Positions 12,531 to 21,500 of a DNA stretch of 64,000 bases are shown piece by piece. This stretch comes from Ulota crispa. Taxonomy: Eukaryota; Streptophyta; Bryopsida; Orthotrichales; Orthotrichaceae. Location: the NCBI GenBank assembly GCA_963920765.1, contig OY987251.1:13891219-13955218 (forward strand), in the 5' to 3' direction. Numbering within the stretch: the stretch's first letter is position 1; the number at the start of each line of letters is the position of its first letter. The notes below the pieces were generated by a model that did no database searches, had not been told where the DNA came from, and was given only the letters and a program-made list of their open reading frames with translations. The position numbers and the translations under genes were made by a program.

Positions 12531-12846
12531 ATAATTGTTTTGAGTGCCCCATCTCACTATTTGAGAACTCCTCAAGTTAGTATTATGAGCATATCAAAAC
12601 ACACTAAAGACATCTCCTACACACAACTATACATTTTCAATGATTTTGAACTTTCAAAAATCTTTGTAAACAAATACTTGCAATTGAAACTTTCTCAAAT
12701 TAATACCAATATTTTTTAATTCTTCTTCCTAACTTATCAATATTTTTTTCAAAGTTCATCGACTAATTTTCCTACTCCAAAATCCTTACTTCCACGCTTA
12801 TGGGTGTTCCCTACCTTACCAGCGATAAATACAAAAAATAAGGGAC

Positions 12847-13147
12847 CCGCTCCAGCTTGTCATTGTGAAAGTTTGGTGGTGTGTAGCGGGCCCTTTGGCG
12901 AGTAACGGTGGGGATGCACACTCGTCCCGCTTGTTATTGCAAGAGTTCGGTGGTGTGTAGCGGTCCTTTTGGCGAGCAACGGTGGGGATGCACAGTGGCC
13001 CGGCGTATTATTGTCAAAATCTGGTGGTGTGTAGCGGGCCCTTTGGTGAGTACCGGTGGCGATGCACACTAGTCCCGCTTGTCATTGCCAAAGTTCAGTG
13101 GTGCATAGCGGGCCCTTTGACGAGTAACGGTGGGGATGCTCACGCAC
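12847..13147. repeat. GC-rich ~75-bp tandem repeat, four copies, abutting the SPH gene
   Basis: Four units of 73-79 bp start near 12847, 12926, 12999 and 13074. Each contains cccgcttgtcattg, a ggtggtgtgtagcgg block, gccctttggcgagtaacgg and tggggatgcac. The last unit runs to within a few bases of the SPH stop codon at 13149, so the array lies in the gene's 3' flank or 3' UTR. Its GC content is far above the surrounding DNA. Confidence 0.9.
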
Positions 13148-13148
13148 T

Positions 13149-13703
13149 CTAGTTAGCGATCGTGCCACCCATGGGGTTAGGCAACCAAGGCTCGAAGAAT
13201 TCCCAAGACTCGGCGGGGCCGTAGTCGTCGTTGTCCACGATGAGCGCGTTGTAGAACCCATCGGCGCAGATTTTGTAGGTGCACGGACCCCGGGGGCAGC
13301 ACCGCGCCCGATCTGCATGAGCGCTCCCCTTCCACACCGCGAACTCCTGCTTCAACGTCTTCCACAGAAAGCCGCACTTGAAGACAGTGCGACCAAAGAT
13401 GTTCGGGTGAAAACTCCAGTAGTAGTTGGCGCCTCCTTGCAACGAATCGGAGCCGAAGTTGGACTCGCGGGACCAGCAGTGCACCACCACGGACTCGTTC
13501 AACGCGTTGATCAAGTTCACCGACGCCCCCGACGTGTAACTATTCGGAGTAACAACGCTGCCCTCGCTCGCCATGGCCATGGCTATGGCGCTCGCCATTG
13601 CGAACAGCAGCATCAGCGTTGTTGGAAGCAACAGCGACTGTTGCGGATTTTGTTGAAGCTGTGCGCGTCGACGAGGTTTGTAGCAATCACGCAACTTCAT
13701 CAT
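13149..13703 (-). CDS. S-protein homologue (SPH / plant self-incompatibility S1 family), secreted
   Basis: The single-exon product is 184 residues from the first real ATG (13703, MMKLRD). The frame extends upstream only through a GTG. A hydrophobic signal segment (LLLPTTLMLLFAMASAIA) follows a basic Arg/Gln-rich leader that is longer than usual. The mature part shows the family signature: an N-terminal strand with VVVHCWSRE, a YYWSFHPN(I)FGRTVFKCGF block matching the W-x-F...F-x-C core, and a C-terminal CCPRGPCTYKICADGFY block. Cysteines exceed the usual four. SPH proteins are small secreted proteins; the founding Papaver PrsS is the pistil self-incompatibility ligand, but most members have unknown roles, and I infer only secretion here. 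The gene is GC-rich in AT-rich surroundings and has tandem arrays on both sides. A paralogue lies at 60187-60618 on the same strand. Confidence 0.85.
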   Translation of the reverse strand: MMKLRDCYKPRRRAQLQQNPQQSLLLPTTLMLLFAMASAIAMAMASEGSVVTPNSYTSGASVNLINALNESVVVHCWSRESNFGSDSLQGGANYYWSFHPNIFGRTVFKCGFLWKTLKQEFAVWKGSAHADRARCCPRGPCTYKICADGFYNALIVDNDDYGPAESWEFFEPWLPNPMGGTIAN

Positions 13704-14520
13704 GGATGTATATATAATTCGCTTTGTCACTCCTCTTTAGTGTCGCAAAGCTTTGATATAACCTTAACCTACAGTTAATTTGAAATTGAAATAATCTATG
13801 AGTTCTTGGCGGCTATGGTGCTTGTCGCAACTTCATCATGGATGTATAATTCGCCTTATCACTCCTCTCTAGCGTCGCAAAGCTCTGATAACCTTAACCT
13901 ACAGTTAATTTGAAATCGAAATAATCTATGGTGCTTCAAACGTTTCGATTAATAAAAATTTGCTGATCCTAAGATATAGTAGGATATGGCGCTTCAAACA
14001 TTTTGAAAATGAAAATTGCTGCCTTATCACTCCTCTCTGGCGTTGCAAAGCTCTGATATAACCTACAGTTAATTTGAAATCGAAATAATCTCTCAGTTCT
14101 TGGCGGCTATGGTGCTTCAAACATTTCGATTAATAAAAATTTGCTGATGCTAAGGTATATAGTGCTTTAAAACAGCTTGAAGAAGTAACTGTCACTGATT
14201 GTAGCAGTTAATTTGAAATCGAAATAATCTCTTGTTCTTGGCGGCTATGGTGCTTCAAACATTTTGATCAATAAAAATTGCTGATCCTAAGGTATAGTGC
14301 TTTAAAACAGTTTGAAGGGAGTAATTGTTACTGATTGATTGTAGGATATGGCGCTTCAAACATTTTGAAAATGAAAATTGCTGATCGTAGGAAATAGTGC
14401 TTTGAATAATATTGAAAAATAGTTCACTGATTGTTGTAGGAAGGATATGGTGCTTTAAACATTCGAAAAGAAAAATCACTTGATTCTTGGATATGGTGGC
14501 TTTAAGAAACTTTGATGAAT
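13690..14520. repeat. Diverged tandem array over the SPH start codon and upstream region
   Basis: The segment around the SPH start and leader (about 13690-13800: gcaacttcatcatggatgta, tcactcctctttag, cgcaaagct, acctacagttaatttgaaat) is repeated at about 13827-13930 and, without the ATG part, at 14019-14100. Beyond it, units of ggctatggtgcttcaaac / gattaataaaaatttgctga / tagtgctttaaaacag recur at least five times, up to about 14500, with growing divergence. The array probably forms the promoter and 5' leader of the gene. The repeated copy holds an equivalent ATG context. Confidence 0.8.
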
Positions 14521-15232
14521 CAAAGAAAAGAAAAGCCTTGAGATAAAAAATTCACGGATTCTAGGATACGTATGTAGCCTAAAAAAGCTTTAAACTGATC
14601 TCGAGCGAGGCAATGCTGGAAATGAAAAGCACAGATACTTGGCAAGGTGCTGAGAGGAGGAGTTGGCCACTATAATAACAAGAATAGTTGTCACGTGTAG
14701 AGTGAATGGAGTGAGTAGGTAGGGTTCTAGGTAGGGTTTTGATTATTGCGGAGCAAGTACAGGGAAATCCGAAGTAGGCAGGATCTGGCATGACGACGTT
14801 GTGCAGTAAGCTTAAGTTACCATGTAATAAAAAAAAACAAAGTTTCATAACACACCGCAACCGCATGAAAATTTCAGGATTGGAAATACGCACGACTCTG
14901 GTAAACCCTAAGTCTCGTCACTTCGTATTCTTGTGCACAATTGCAACTCCTAAACGATTCCATTGGTACTGATCAAATTCAGAGAACTTTATTTGTTTGG
15001 TGTGCTTGAAAACCGCAGCTAATAATATTGTAGAGAGTTGCCACTGGAATATATGTTGCGAAGGAGATCAATCTTCACCCCCGCAACAACAGTGTCTCTC
15101 CTGTGGAGCCTTCTTGTGTTCCCTGGAATCCTAAACCCTAATTCTGATATACTCGGGAGGTGTTACAGTTCGCAATTGCAGCCACGAGACTGTGCTGTTT
15201 TGTTTTCCGAACAGCCCCCTGAGCGATTCCAA
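14521..15232. other. Intergenic with telo-box-like motifs and an unassigned open frame
   Basis: AAACCCTAA-type motifs occur near 14903 and 15131. An open frame from the ATG at 15053 (MLRRRSIFTP...) runs for about 85 codons into the MITE at 15233, so its C-terminal part is element sequence. A putative GT donor follows CTCGGGAG near 15160. It may be a noncoding or alternative 5' exon of the downstream Rpp14 gene or a gene relic; I cannot decide. Confidence 0.3.
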
Positions 15233-15563
15233 GGGCGGTTCAGACTATGTCCCACGTCCCGTGTGACGGGAGTGCAAAATTCCATCTTTGAGGGCAAGAA
15301 AAGATAGGACTTGGGCTGAAAGATGGGTCTAGCATTTTGGTAGACCCAAACCTTGAGTGAAATCCCATTTTTTATTGGCGCCAAAACATTCAAAAGTGCT
15401 GCCATGTAGGCACCATGTAAGTAAGTGGGATGTGGGACTTGAGGGGACTTGAGGCTTAGTGTGAAACACCAAGTCCCATCTTCTGCTTCTCAGCCCATCA
15501 GATTCTCAAATTTGGTCAGATTTCAGTGGGACTTGGGACGTGGGACATAGTCTGAACCGCCCC
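15233..15563. mobile_element. MITE with GGGCGGTTCA terminal inverted repeats, copy 1
   Basis: It begins gggcggttcagactatgtcc and ends with the inverse, ggacatagtctgaaccgccc, with about 30 bp of terminal inverted repeat (330 bp in all). No frame is present. A related, longer element sits at 62228-62896 (ggggcggttcacactatatc ... gtgaattgcccc). The superfamily is not assigned because no target duplication could be fixed. Confidence 0.8.
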
Positions 15564-15584
15564 TCTTGTCGACACTCAGTATAG

Positions 15585-15971
15585 TTCGATTTTAGGGTTT
15601 GAGGTTTTAGGTTTGGGGTTTTTCTGCGTTGTTGCCACGTGGTTAGATTTTAGGGTTTAGGGTGACAGGTTTGGATGTTGGGTTTAGGGTTTGCTTCTTT
15701 CGCCAAAGTACCAATCCATCGTATAGCCTTCAAGTTTTGAGTGAAAATTACCTCTTCTTGCGAAGCCTTGCACTCTGACTGTACATCAGCGAGTGACATT
15801 GCTGTTGGTTTTAGGTTAAGAATTGGCGGTGAGTTGCTGGCTAGTAACTCAATTCACTAACAAGTGCTTTTTTGTGCAAGCTGCTGGCTAATAACTCAAT
15901 TTACGAACAAGTACTTTTCTGTGCAAGCTGCTTGACAGACAAGGCCATCATTTTAGGGTTAGGGTTTGAGG
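15585..15971 (+). promoter_or_regulatory. Probable Rpp14 promoter/leader with repeated TTTAGGGTTT motifs
   Basis: The sequence upstream of the ATG at 15972 has several ttagggttt motifs (about 15592, 15648, 15680 and 15953). These are the reverse of the plant telo-box AAACCCTAA, known from promoters of translation- and RNA-processing-related genes. They are spaced irregularly and so are not a telomeric array. A duplicated segment (gctgctggctaataactcaattta / tgctggctagtaactcaattca with gtgcttttttgtgcaagc) lies at about 15835-15935. Confidence 0.5.
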
Positions 15972-17300
15972 ATGCCGGCAAGCAAATCAAGAGGACGGCG
16001 CAAGCTGGGTCACACTTACATGCGCCTTAATCTGTACGCCTTCAATCCCTACTAAAGTGTTTTCTTTTCAGTTGGTGATGGTAATCCAGATCTTGCATCT
16101 TTTGGAATGTTCGAGTGACACTCGTTGTGTGTGTTTTGAACAGAATTTTGGACTCTTCCAAACTCAAGGCATCAGAGGGTTTGTTCACCGAAGCTTTGGA
16201 CTCGGCCCTCACAACGCTGTACGGTTGCATTGGCGGTGCGCTGAGCTGGGATATTGTCAAGTTCCAGAAAGAGATCGGCATTGCCACAATTCAGTGTCAG
16301 AAAAGGTACCTCGCATTCGCAATAGGAGGTGTCACAACTCACGTTTGACACTGTCGTTTCTTTCCTGAGGGCTTGTAAGGTAGGAGGCTCATAAACCAAC
16401 CATCTAAGGCCGAAACTGAATTTTGGGATGTGAAACTTCTTGAAATATTTTTCAGTAAATATTCTTTGAAAGACAAGAGGAATTGGCATCTAACCCAAGT
16501 TGTTTCATAATTTTTGGAGCTTTGTAGAATTAGTTGTGAAATTTTGAAGTTGAAGTGACATAGGGCTCTAAAACCGCCCACTTCCTCAAATGTACACTTC
16601 TTGTACATTGTTGAAACCTATGAAAAATAACATGTAAGGTATATACACCCATAAGCATTAGTGTCCCCATAATTGTCACCTCTGAAATCTTGGAAAATCT
16701 GTGGAAGTGAATAGATGTTATGACAAGGATGTACAAAGTGTGAACATGAACTCTTGAAAGTGGTTATGGGTGCAATGGCAGTTTGCTCTGTAAAAATTCA
16801 CAATTTATTCTCACAGTATCCAAACAATACATTTGAAAGTGCAAACTCATTATTATTCTGTTCCTAATAGGATCCTATAATTTGCTAGATGTTTATTGAT
16901 ACTCAGCATGTTCAAAATCCTTAGTTTGACGCTTATGGGTGTACATACCTTACAAGCAAAGTACATTTGAGAAGGTGGGCGGTTATAGAGCCTGGGTAGT
17001 TTATGAGCCTCCTACCTTAATGTCACTGAAGAGCATCATGGAGAGTTAGGGGTATTCAAAAGGAATAAGCACTGTAGCATGCGCAATTTTCTTCATTTTT
17101 CTCAACATTACAAACTACTTAGGTTTTAGAGACTTTGTTGACACGGTTGCTTGTGATGTTTTGGCAGCGATGAAGAGAGGATATGGGCAGCAGCAAGTTT
17201 CTTGACTCAAGTGAGGGGCTTGTCGTGTCGCCTTCAAGTTCTGGAATCGTCTCCCTCTCTTCTGCCTGCTTTGGAGCACTCTCCCCTTGTGGATCTGTAA
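15972..17300 (+). CDS. Rpp14/Pop5-family subunit of RNase P/MRP (join 15972-16033, 16144-16305, 17168-17300)
   Basis: Three exons joined by GT-AG introns with matching phase give 118 residues, close to human Rpp14 (about 124). Seen: a basic N-terminus (MPASKSRGRRKLG), then HTYMRLNL matching the family's first strand, LFTEALDSALTTLYGCIGGA matching the helix-plus-strand block of Rpp14 (AVKDLFGEVDAALPLDIL), IVKFQKEIGIATIQC as the next strand, and DEERIWAAASFLTQVRG as the final helix before the last strand. Rpp14/Pop5 proteins bind the RNA of RNase P or MRP in the nucleolus. In land plants nuclear RNase P activity is protein-only (PRORP), so RNase MRP or residual P assembly is the more likely home (inference). 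Intron 2 (16306-17167) is mostly nested MITE sequence. The ATG at 15972 begins the only frame that splices correctly. Confidence 0.75.
16376..17026. mobile_element. MITE in Rpp14 intron 2 with AAGGTAGGAGGCTC ends, itself interrupted
   Basis: The outer ends are taaggtaggaggctcataaac (about 16376) and gtttatgagcctcctacctta (about 17005-17026). Inner arms also match in reverse (gggctctaaaaccgccca at about 16565; gggcggttatagagcc at about 16978). The element occupies most of the intron. It is interrupted near its centre by a second element (16636-16954). Confidence 0.75.
16636..16954. mobile_element. Nested MITE related to the element at 25042-25351
   Basis: It starts aaggtatatacacccataagc and ends gcttatgggtgtacatacctt. 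The interior (cacaatttattctcacagtatcc, tattattctgtt, ttgctagatgtttattgata) is the diverged reverse complement of the 25.04-25.35 kb element. It lies inside the outer MITE at 16376-17026, so it inserted later. Confidence 0.7.
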
Positions 17301-17700
17301 CGTGCGCTTGATGGGAACGGGAAGATCGCCACCCAGCTTTTAACCTAATTCTCAAAAATAGCCTTCCAGGGGGGAGGAGCGTCAACAGTGAGTTTCAAGG
17401 ATTAGGTACTAGATATATGAAATCTAGGGCTCGGTTTAGAAAATAGTACATGTTGAGCTTTGCAAGCAGCAAAGCTTGTCCTTTCTCCATGAATGAAGAA
17501 TAGGCTTGAGTTACCCAGCACAATGTAAATAGTTCTTCTCTCCTTTTCACAGAATTGTAGGACGCTATTGTGGAATTGCCTTCCTCTGCAGGGCAACTCG
17601 GGCATTACAATAACAAGAGACTCACAAGTGAAACTAGAAAATTTTGGAAAATGAAGTGAACAGATATCGGCAAGGACTATGACCTCCACTCTTAGTTTTG
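17301..17700. other. 3' flank of Rpp14
   Basis: This stretch probably includes the 3' UTR of the Rpp14 gene. No further gene is supported. Minus-strand open frames here lack any recognisable feature. Confidence 0.4.
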
Positions 17701-17702
17701 TA

Positions 17703-17930
17703 CAAGAGCGCAAACTGGGCCTTAAGGTAGGAGGTTCTAAAAGCGTTTGGCTCTAGGAACCTCTTACATTTTGCAGAACAACTGTCATTGATGAGTTACG
17801 TAAGATAAGCAAATATGCTTAACCTACCTACCTCATGAATGACAGTTGTACATATTTAGTTGTACATATTTTCTGCAAAATGTAAGAGGTTCCTAGAGCC
17901 AAACACTTTTAGAACCTCCTAAATGAGATT
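17703..17930. mobile_element. Short fold-back element with ~50-bp arms
   Basis: The left arm (about 17703-17770: aggaggttctaaaagcg, tttggctctaggaacctctt, acattttgcag) is repeated in reverse at about 17872-17923 (ctgcaaaatgtaagaggttc, ctagagccaaacacttttag, aacctcct). The middle holds a second inverted pair, acaactgtcattgatgag / ctcatgaatgacagttgt. The AAGGTAGGAGG end is shared with the element in Rpp14 intron 2. Confidence 0.75.
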
Positions 17931-18544
17931 AGGAGTGACAACCTCCCACTTGCGTACTTGGAGGTCTCATTGAAGTTGAGATGTAAGAGCTCGAAGTCAA
18001 GAGTCTCTGACAATGTGAGCTGTGTAAAAAGAGGGCAAAATTGTCATGTATTAACTAAAAGTTAGAGAGCCACATTCTCTACATTCACATCCAAAGCTAT
18101 AAATCTTGCTAATGCGTAGTTCCTAATGACGTAAAGCCAATAACAAGTAAACAGTATTTGGGGAAAACGGAATTTTGTTGCTACACGGCACATTCATCAT
18201 GAAAGACAGTGTCAATTATACAAGAGATCTGTATAATTAGCATTCACAAGGAAAGACGTGAGCAACAGTACGTCTTTCAGATGGACATTGTAGCCACTTC
18301 TAAAGCTCTCATCGTTCAGAACAATCACGATCAACCTGCTCAAGTAAGTAATATCCGACTCATTTAATAATTAACTCAATTTTTTGCCTCCTTGTTGAGC
18401 ACAGGGGACGTTTACAAGCAAAAGCAATGCACAAACAACCCCTCAGGCTGTGCTTCAATTCTGAGTCTCTCTAGAAGATCATGGTCAAAATTTGTAAAAT
18501 CAGGCATCCTTCAATTATATTGGTGCCTGGAGCACATGTACCAT
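17931..18544. other. Intergenic between the convergent Rpp14 and MOC1 genes
   Basis: The two genes converge here, so both 3' UTRs probably fall in this stretch. Nothing else is recognised. Confidence 0.4.
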
Positions 18545-21500
18545 TCATTCTTGCTGAATCAATTCGGTCTCCTCCTCGAGTACTTTTGGTGGCGGTGATA
18601 AACCCTTCCCGAATGCTGCAATGAGGATAGCATCTGCACGACCTACAAAACAAACATTCTAATTACTCGGTCACCCTGATATGATATATGCCTTCGGAAT
18701 ACAGACCCAAAAGTGAGCGGCAGCAGAAAAAGTAAAGGGAAACATAGGAGTGTCTACAAATATACAATGCCAGCTGGCCTAGACACAAACACAATAAACA
18801 TCCTTAAACTCTGTCAAATAGGGCTTATAGTCCTTGTTTCAGTAAATAAGTAGGAGCGAACCTAGTGAAAAATGTCATAAGTACGTTTAGTAAGCCTTTT
18901 ACTGGTAAAGGCTTTAAAATAGTCCTTGATTTCAAGGACAACCAATTATACTGATGAACTATTAATAAATTCAAGACAATCGTACTCTTCTAACTGAGCC
19001 TGAGAGAAAGAATGTCCATACCATGATCCTTTTTGCGCTTCAGCTGTGGTCCCAAATCAGGAAAGAGAGCCATGGCCACGGCTCTACTATCATCCTGCAT
19101 TCAAAAATATTCTTAAAAAATCTCATTGTAGCACGACATCCATATGTCTTGCCTCCGAGAAACCTTCACGCACACACTCAAACTCTAATGGAATTGCAAT
19201 GAGGGGACATCTGGGCTCCTAAATGCACTCACATGTGCTTGACTTGATTGTTTGATCAAATGAGTACACAGCTTGACAGATTCTGGGGATATTTAGGCAG
19301 TATGCGATTATAAATTGTCACAAGAGAGGGTTTGGAGTAGAAGAATTTTGGCAAGGAACGCAGACCTTGGTATACTGTCTCCCAGATATTCCCATCGCGC
19401 TCTTCCATGCTTGAGCTCGAACAGGCACCACTTTGAACCCTAAGGCCATTAATATTCCAACCCACATACCATAACCGAAACCACAACCATACCACCCCTG
19501 CAACAGATGAAACACTATCATCTTAGCCCAGTGAAGACAACAAGCTCAAATATTTCCACAGAATTTTACCCAAGGTAAACTTGTATCTATGTACAACTAT
19601 CACAATACACAGTAAAATCCATCGAAACTAAGAGTTGAGCACTGATTGTCCTAACAAGAGTGGATACAAACATGGTAGATTACTGCATGCCACCACTAAC
19701 CTGCTTTCCATCCTTGGGAAAAGGCATGGCTTGCTCCACATATGCTACACTGCCTGCAAGTGACGTTGCCAGAATGCCAAAATTAGAATAGTAAAGCAGA
19801 TCAACTAACAAGATATCTACACCAAATTGTGACGTCTACAAATCCTTGCCTAACTAAACGTGCATGTTTGGAAATGAGAGAATACGACAACTTTTAGGTG
19901 CATACATAATCATCACTTTAAAAGTCCTTAATTTAATCAGACGGTGTCCAAAACTACATAGTACGTTGGAATTGTTCTTCAAGTGCCAACAGCAGTGAAG
20001 GCAGTCAGATAAAGTTACCATGCTCAAGTGCATATTTGGATGCTTTAAGGTGTACAAACCTCGCACACATGTAACCAGAAAAAAGGAGTCCACAAATTTG
20101 CAGTAAGAAAACGATAATGGGAAGGTGAACGGAGGCAGGACCACAAAAGACGCGCACCTTCAGGAGCATTGATCTTGTTCACAAGATCAACAATAGAGCT
20201 AGCATCATGCCGTCGTCTCATGGTTTTCCCAATCTGCACTTTCACACATGGAACGTCCAGAACCTGCAGCATACGGTGTCAAGCAGGCTCAATGTCAAGA
20301 AGTTCACAAGCCGGTGCACTTATGGTAATTATTGTACATGGATACAAATATTCAAGAAAGCCTTCCATTACTATATTGTAAGTCCTTTGATTTCATAAAA
20401 AGTAGGAAGAAGTGATCGTCTATGAACAATAAGTGGGACAAGTGCTGCTCAGGAGATAACACTCCCAGTAATGTAGATCTCTAAAGCATCCTATCCAAAG
20501 AACATGTACACCCTAAGATGAACCTTTATAAGGAAAAATGCTTGGCTAAGATGAAGTAGATGACTGTCCCTGGTGGTTGGGGAGCTACAAAAGCTTGTTT
20601 AGTTACAATGAATGTTTTCCTTACATGAAAGGAATATGCTGTCCGGATACCTTCATCGTATCCAGGCACTACTGTAATAGGTACTAATAAGATTACCTCT
20701 TGACTATCAGCCCGCAGGACGGCAATTGCACCGGAGGCATCAGGATCAATCCCAAATACACAAACCTTGCTTGCTACATCAGTAACCTGCATGCATACAC
20801 GAGCATAAAAACATGGCCCAAAAACACTGGAAAGCAATCAACAAGCTGATTAATTTTAGGGAAAATATCAAAAATGCCCCTCAATTCTTTTGAAATATCA
20901 AATATACCCCTATATTACTTGAAATATCAAAAGTACCCCTGGTTTTGTGTAAGAATATCAATTATACCCCTATGGAAATTACAAAAAACTAGATGCAAGT
21001 TGAATGTAAGTCAAATCTTGGAGGCAAGCTCTTCAAGCTTTATATAAGATTTTTTCATTTAAGTTTATTGTGGCCAAAGCCATTGCATTGACTAAACACG
21101 CTTTTTTTTGCCAATGTCTTTGGTGCAAGTGCAACTTACAAAAATTTCAGTAAAGAGGCACCAGAAAACTAAAGGTATTAGATGTTTTCAAAAATAACTA
21201 GGGGTATAATTGATATTCTTACAAAAAACCGAGGGTATATTTGATATTTCAAATAATATAGGGGTATATTTGATATTTTGAAAGAACTAAGGGACATTTT
21301 TTATATTTTTCCTTAATTTTACAAACATTTCCACATTCCCATACCTACATTGAGACCATCTAGTCCAACACTCCAAGCTGCAGCCTCCAGATCCTCGCAA
21401 AGCTCCTCAGGTACTGAATGCACGCAGTGTACAAAATTAAATAAGACCTACATCCGTTTTCCAGAAGCAGCATGTACTCAAGAAGGCTTTTCGTTTCATC

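Noticed and set aside
13317..13778. Plus-strand frame of about 150 codons across the SPH gene
   Set aside because: It is antisense to a gene with a clear signal peptide and family motifs, and its composition is that expected of a GC-rich shadow frame.
15590..15960. TTTAGGG-type motifs as an interstitial telomere array
   Set aside because: The motifs are separate and irregularly spaced, not head-to-tail, so promoter telo-boxes are the better reading.
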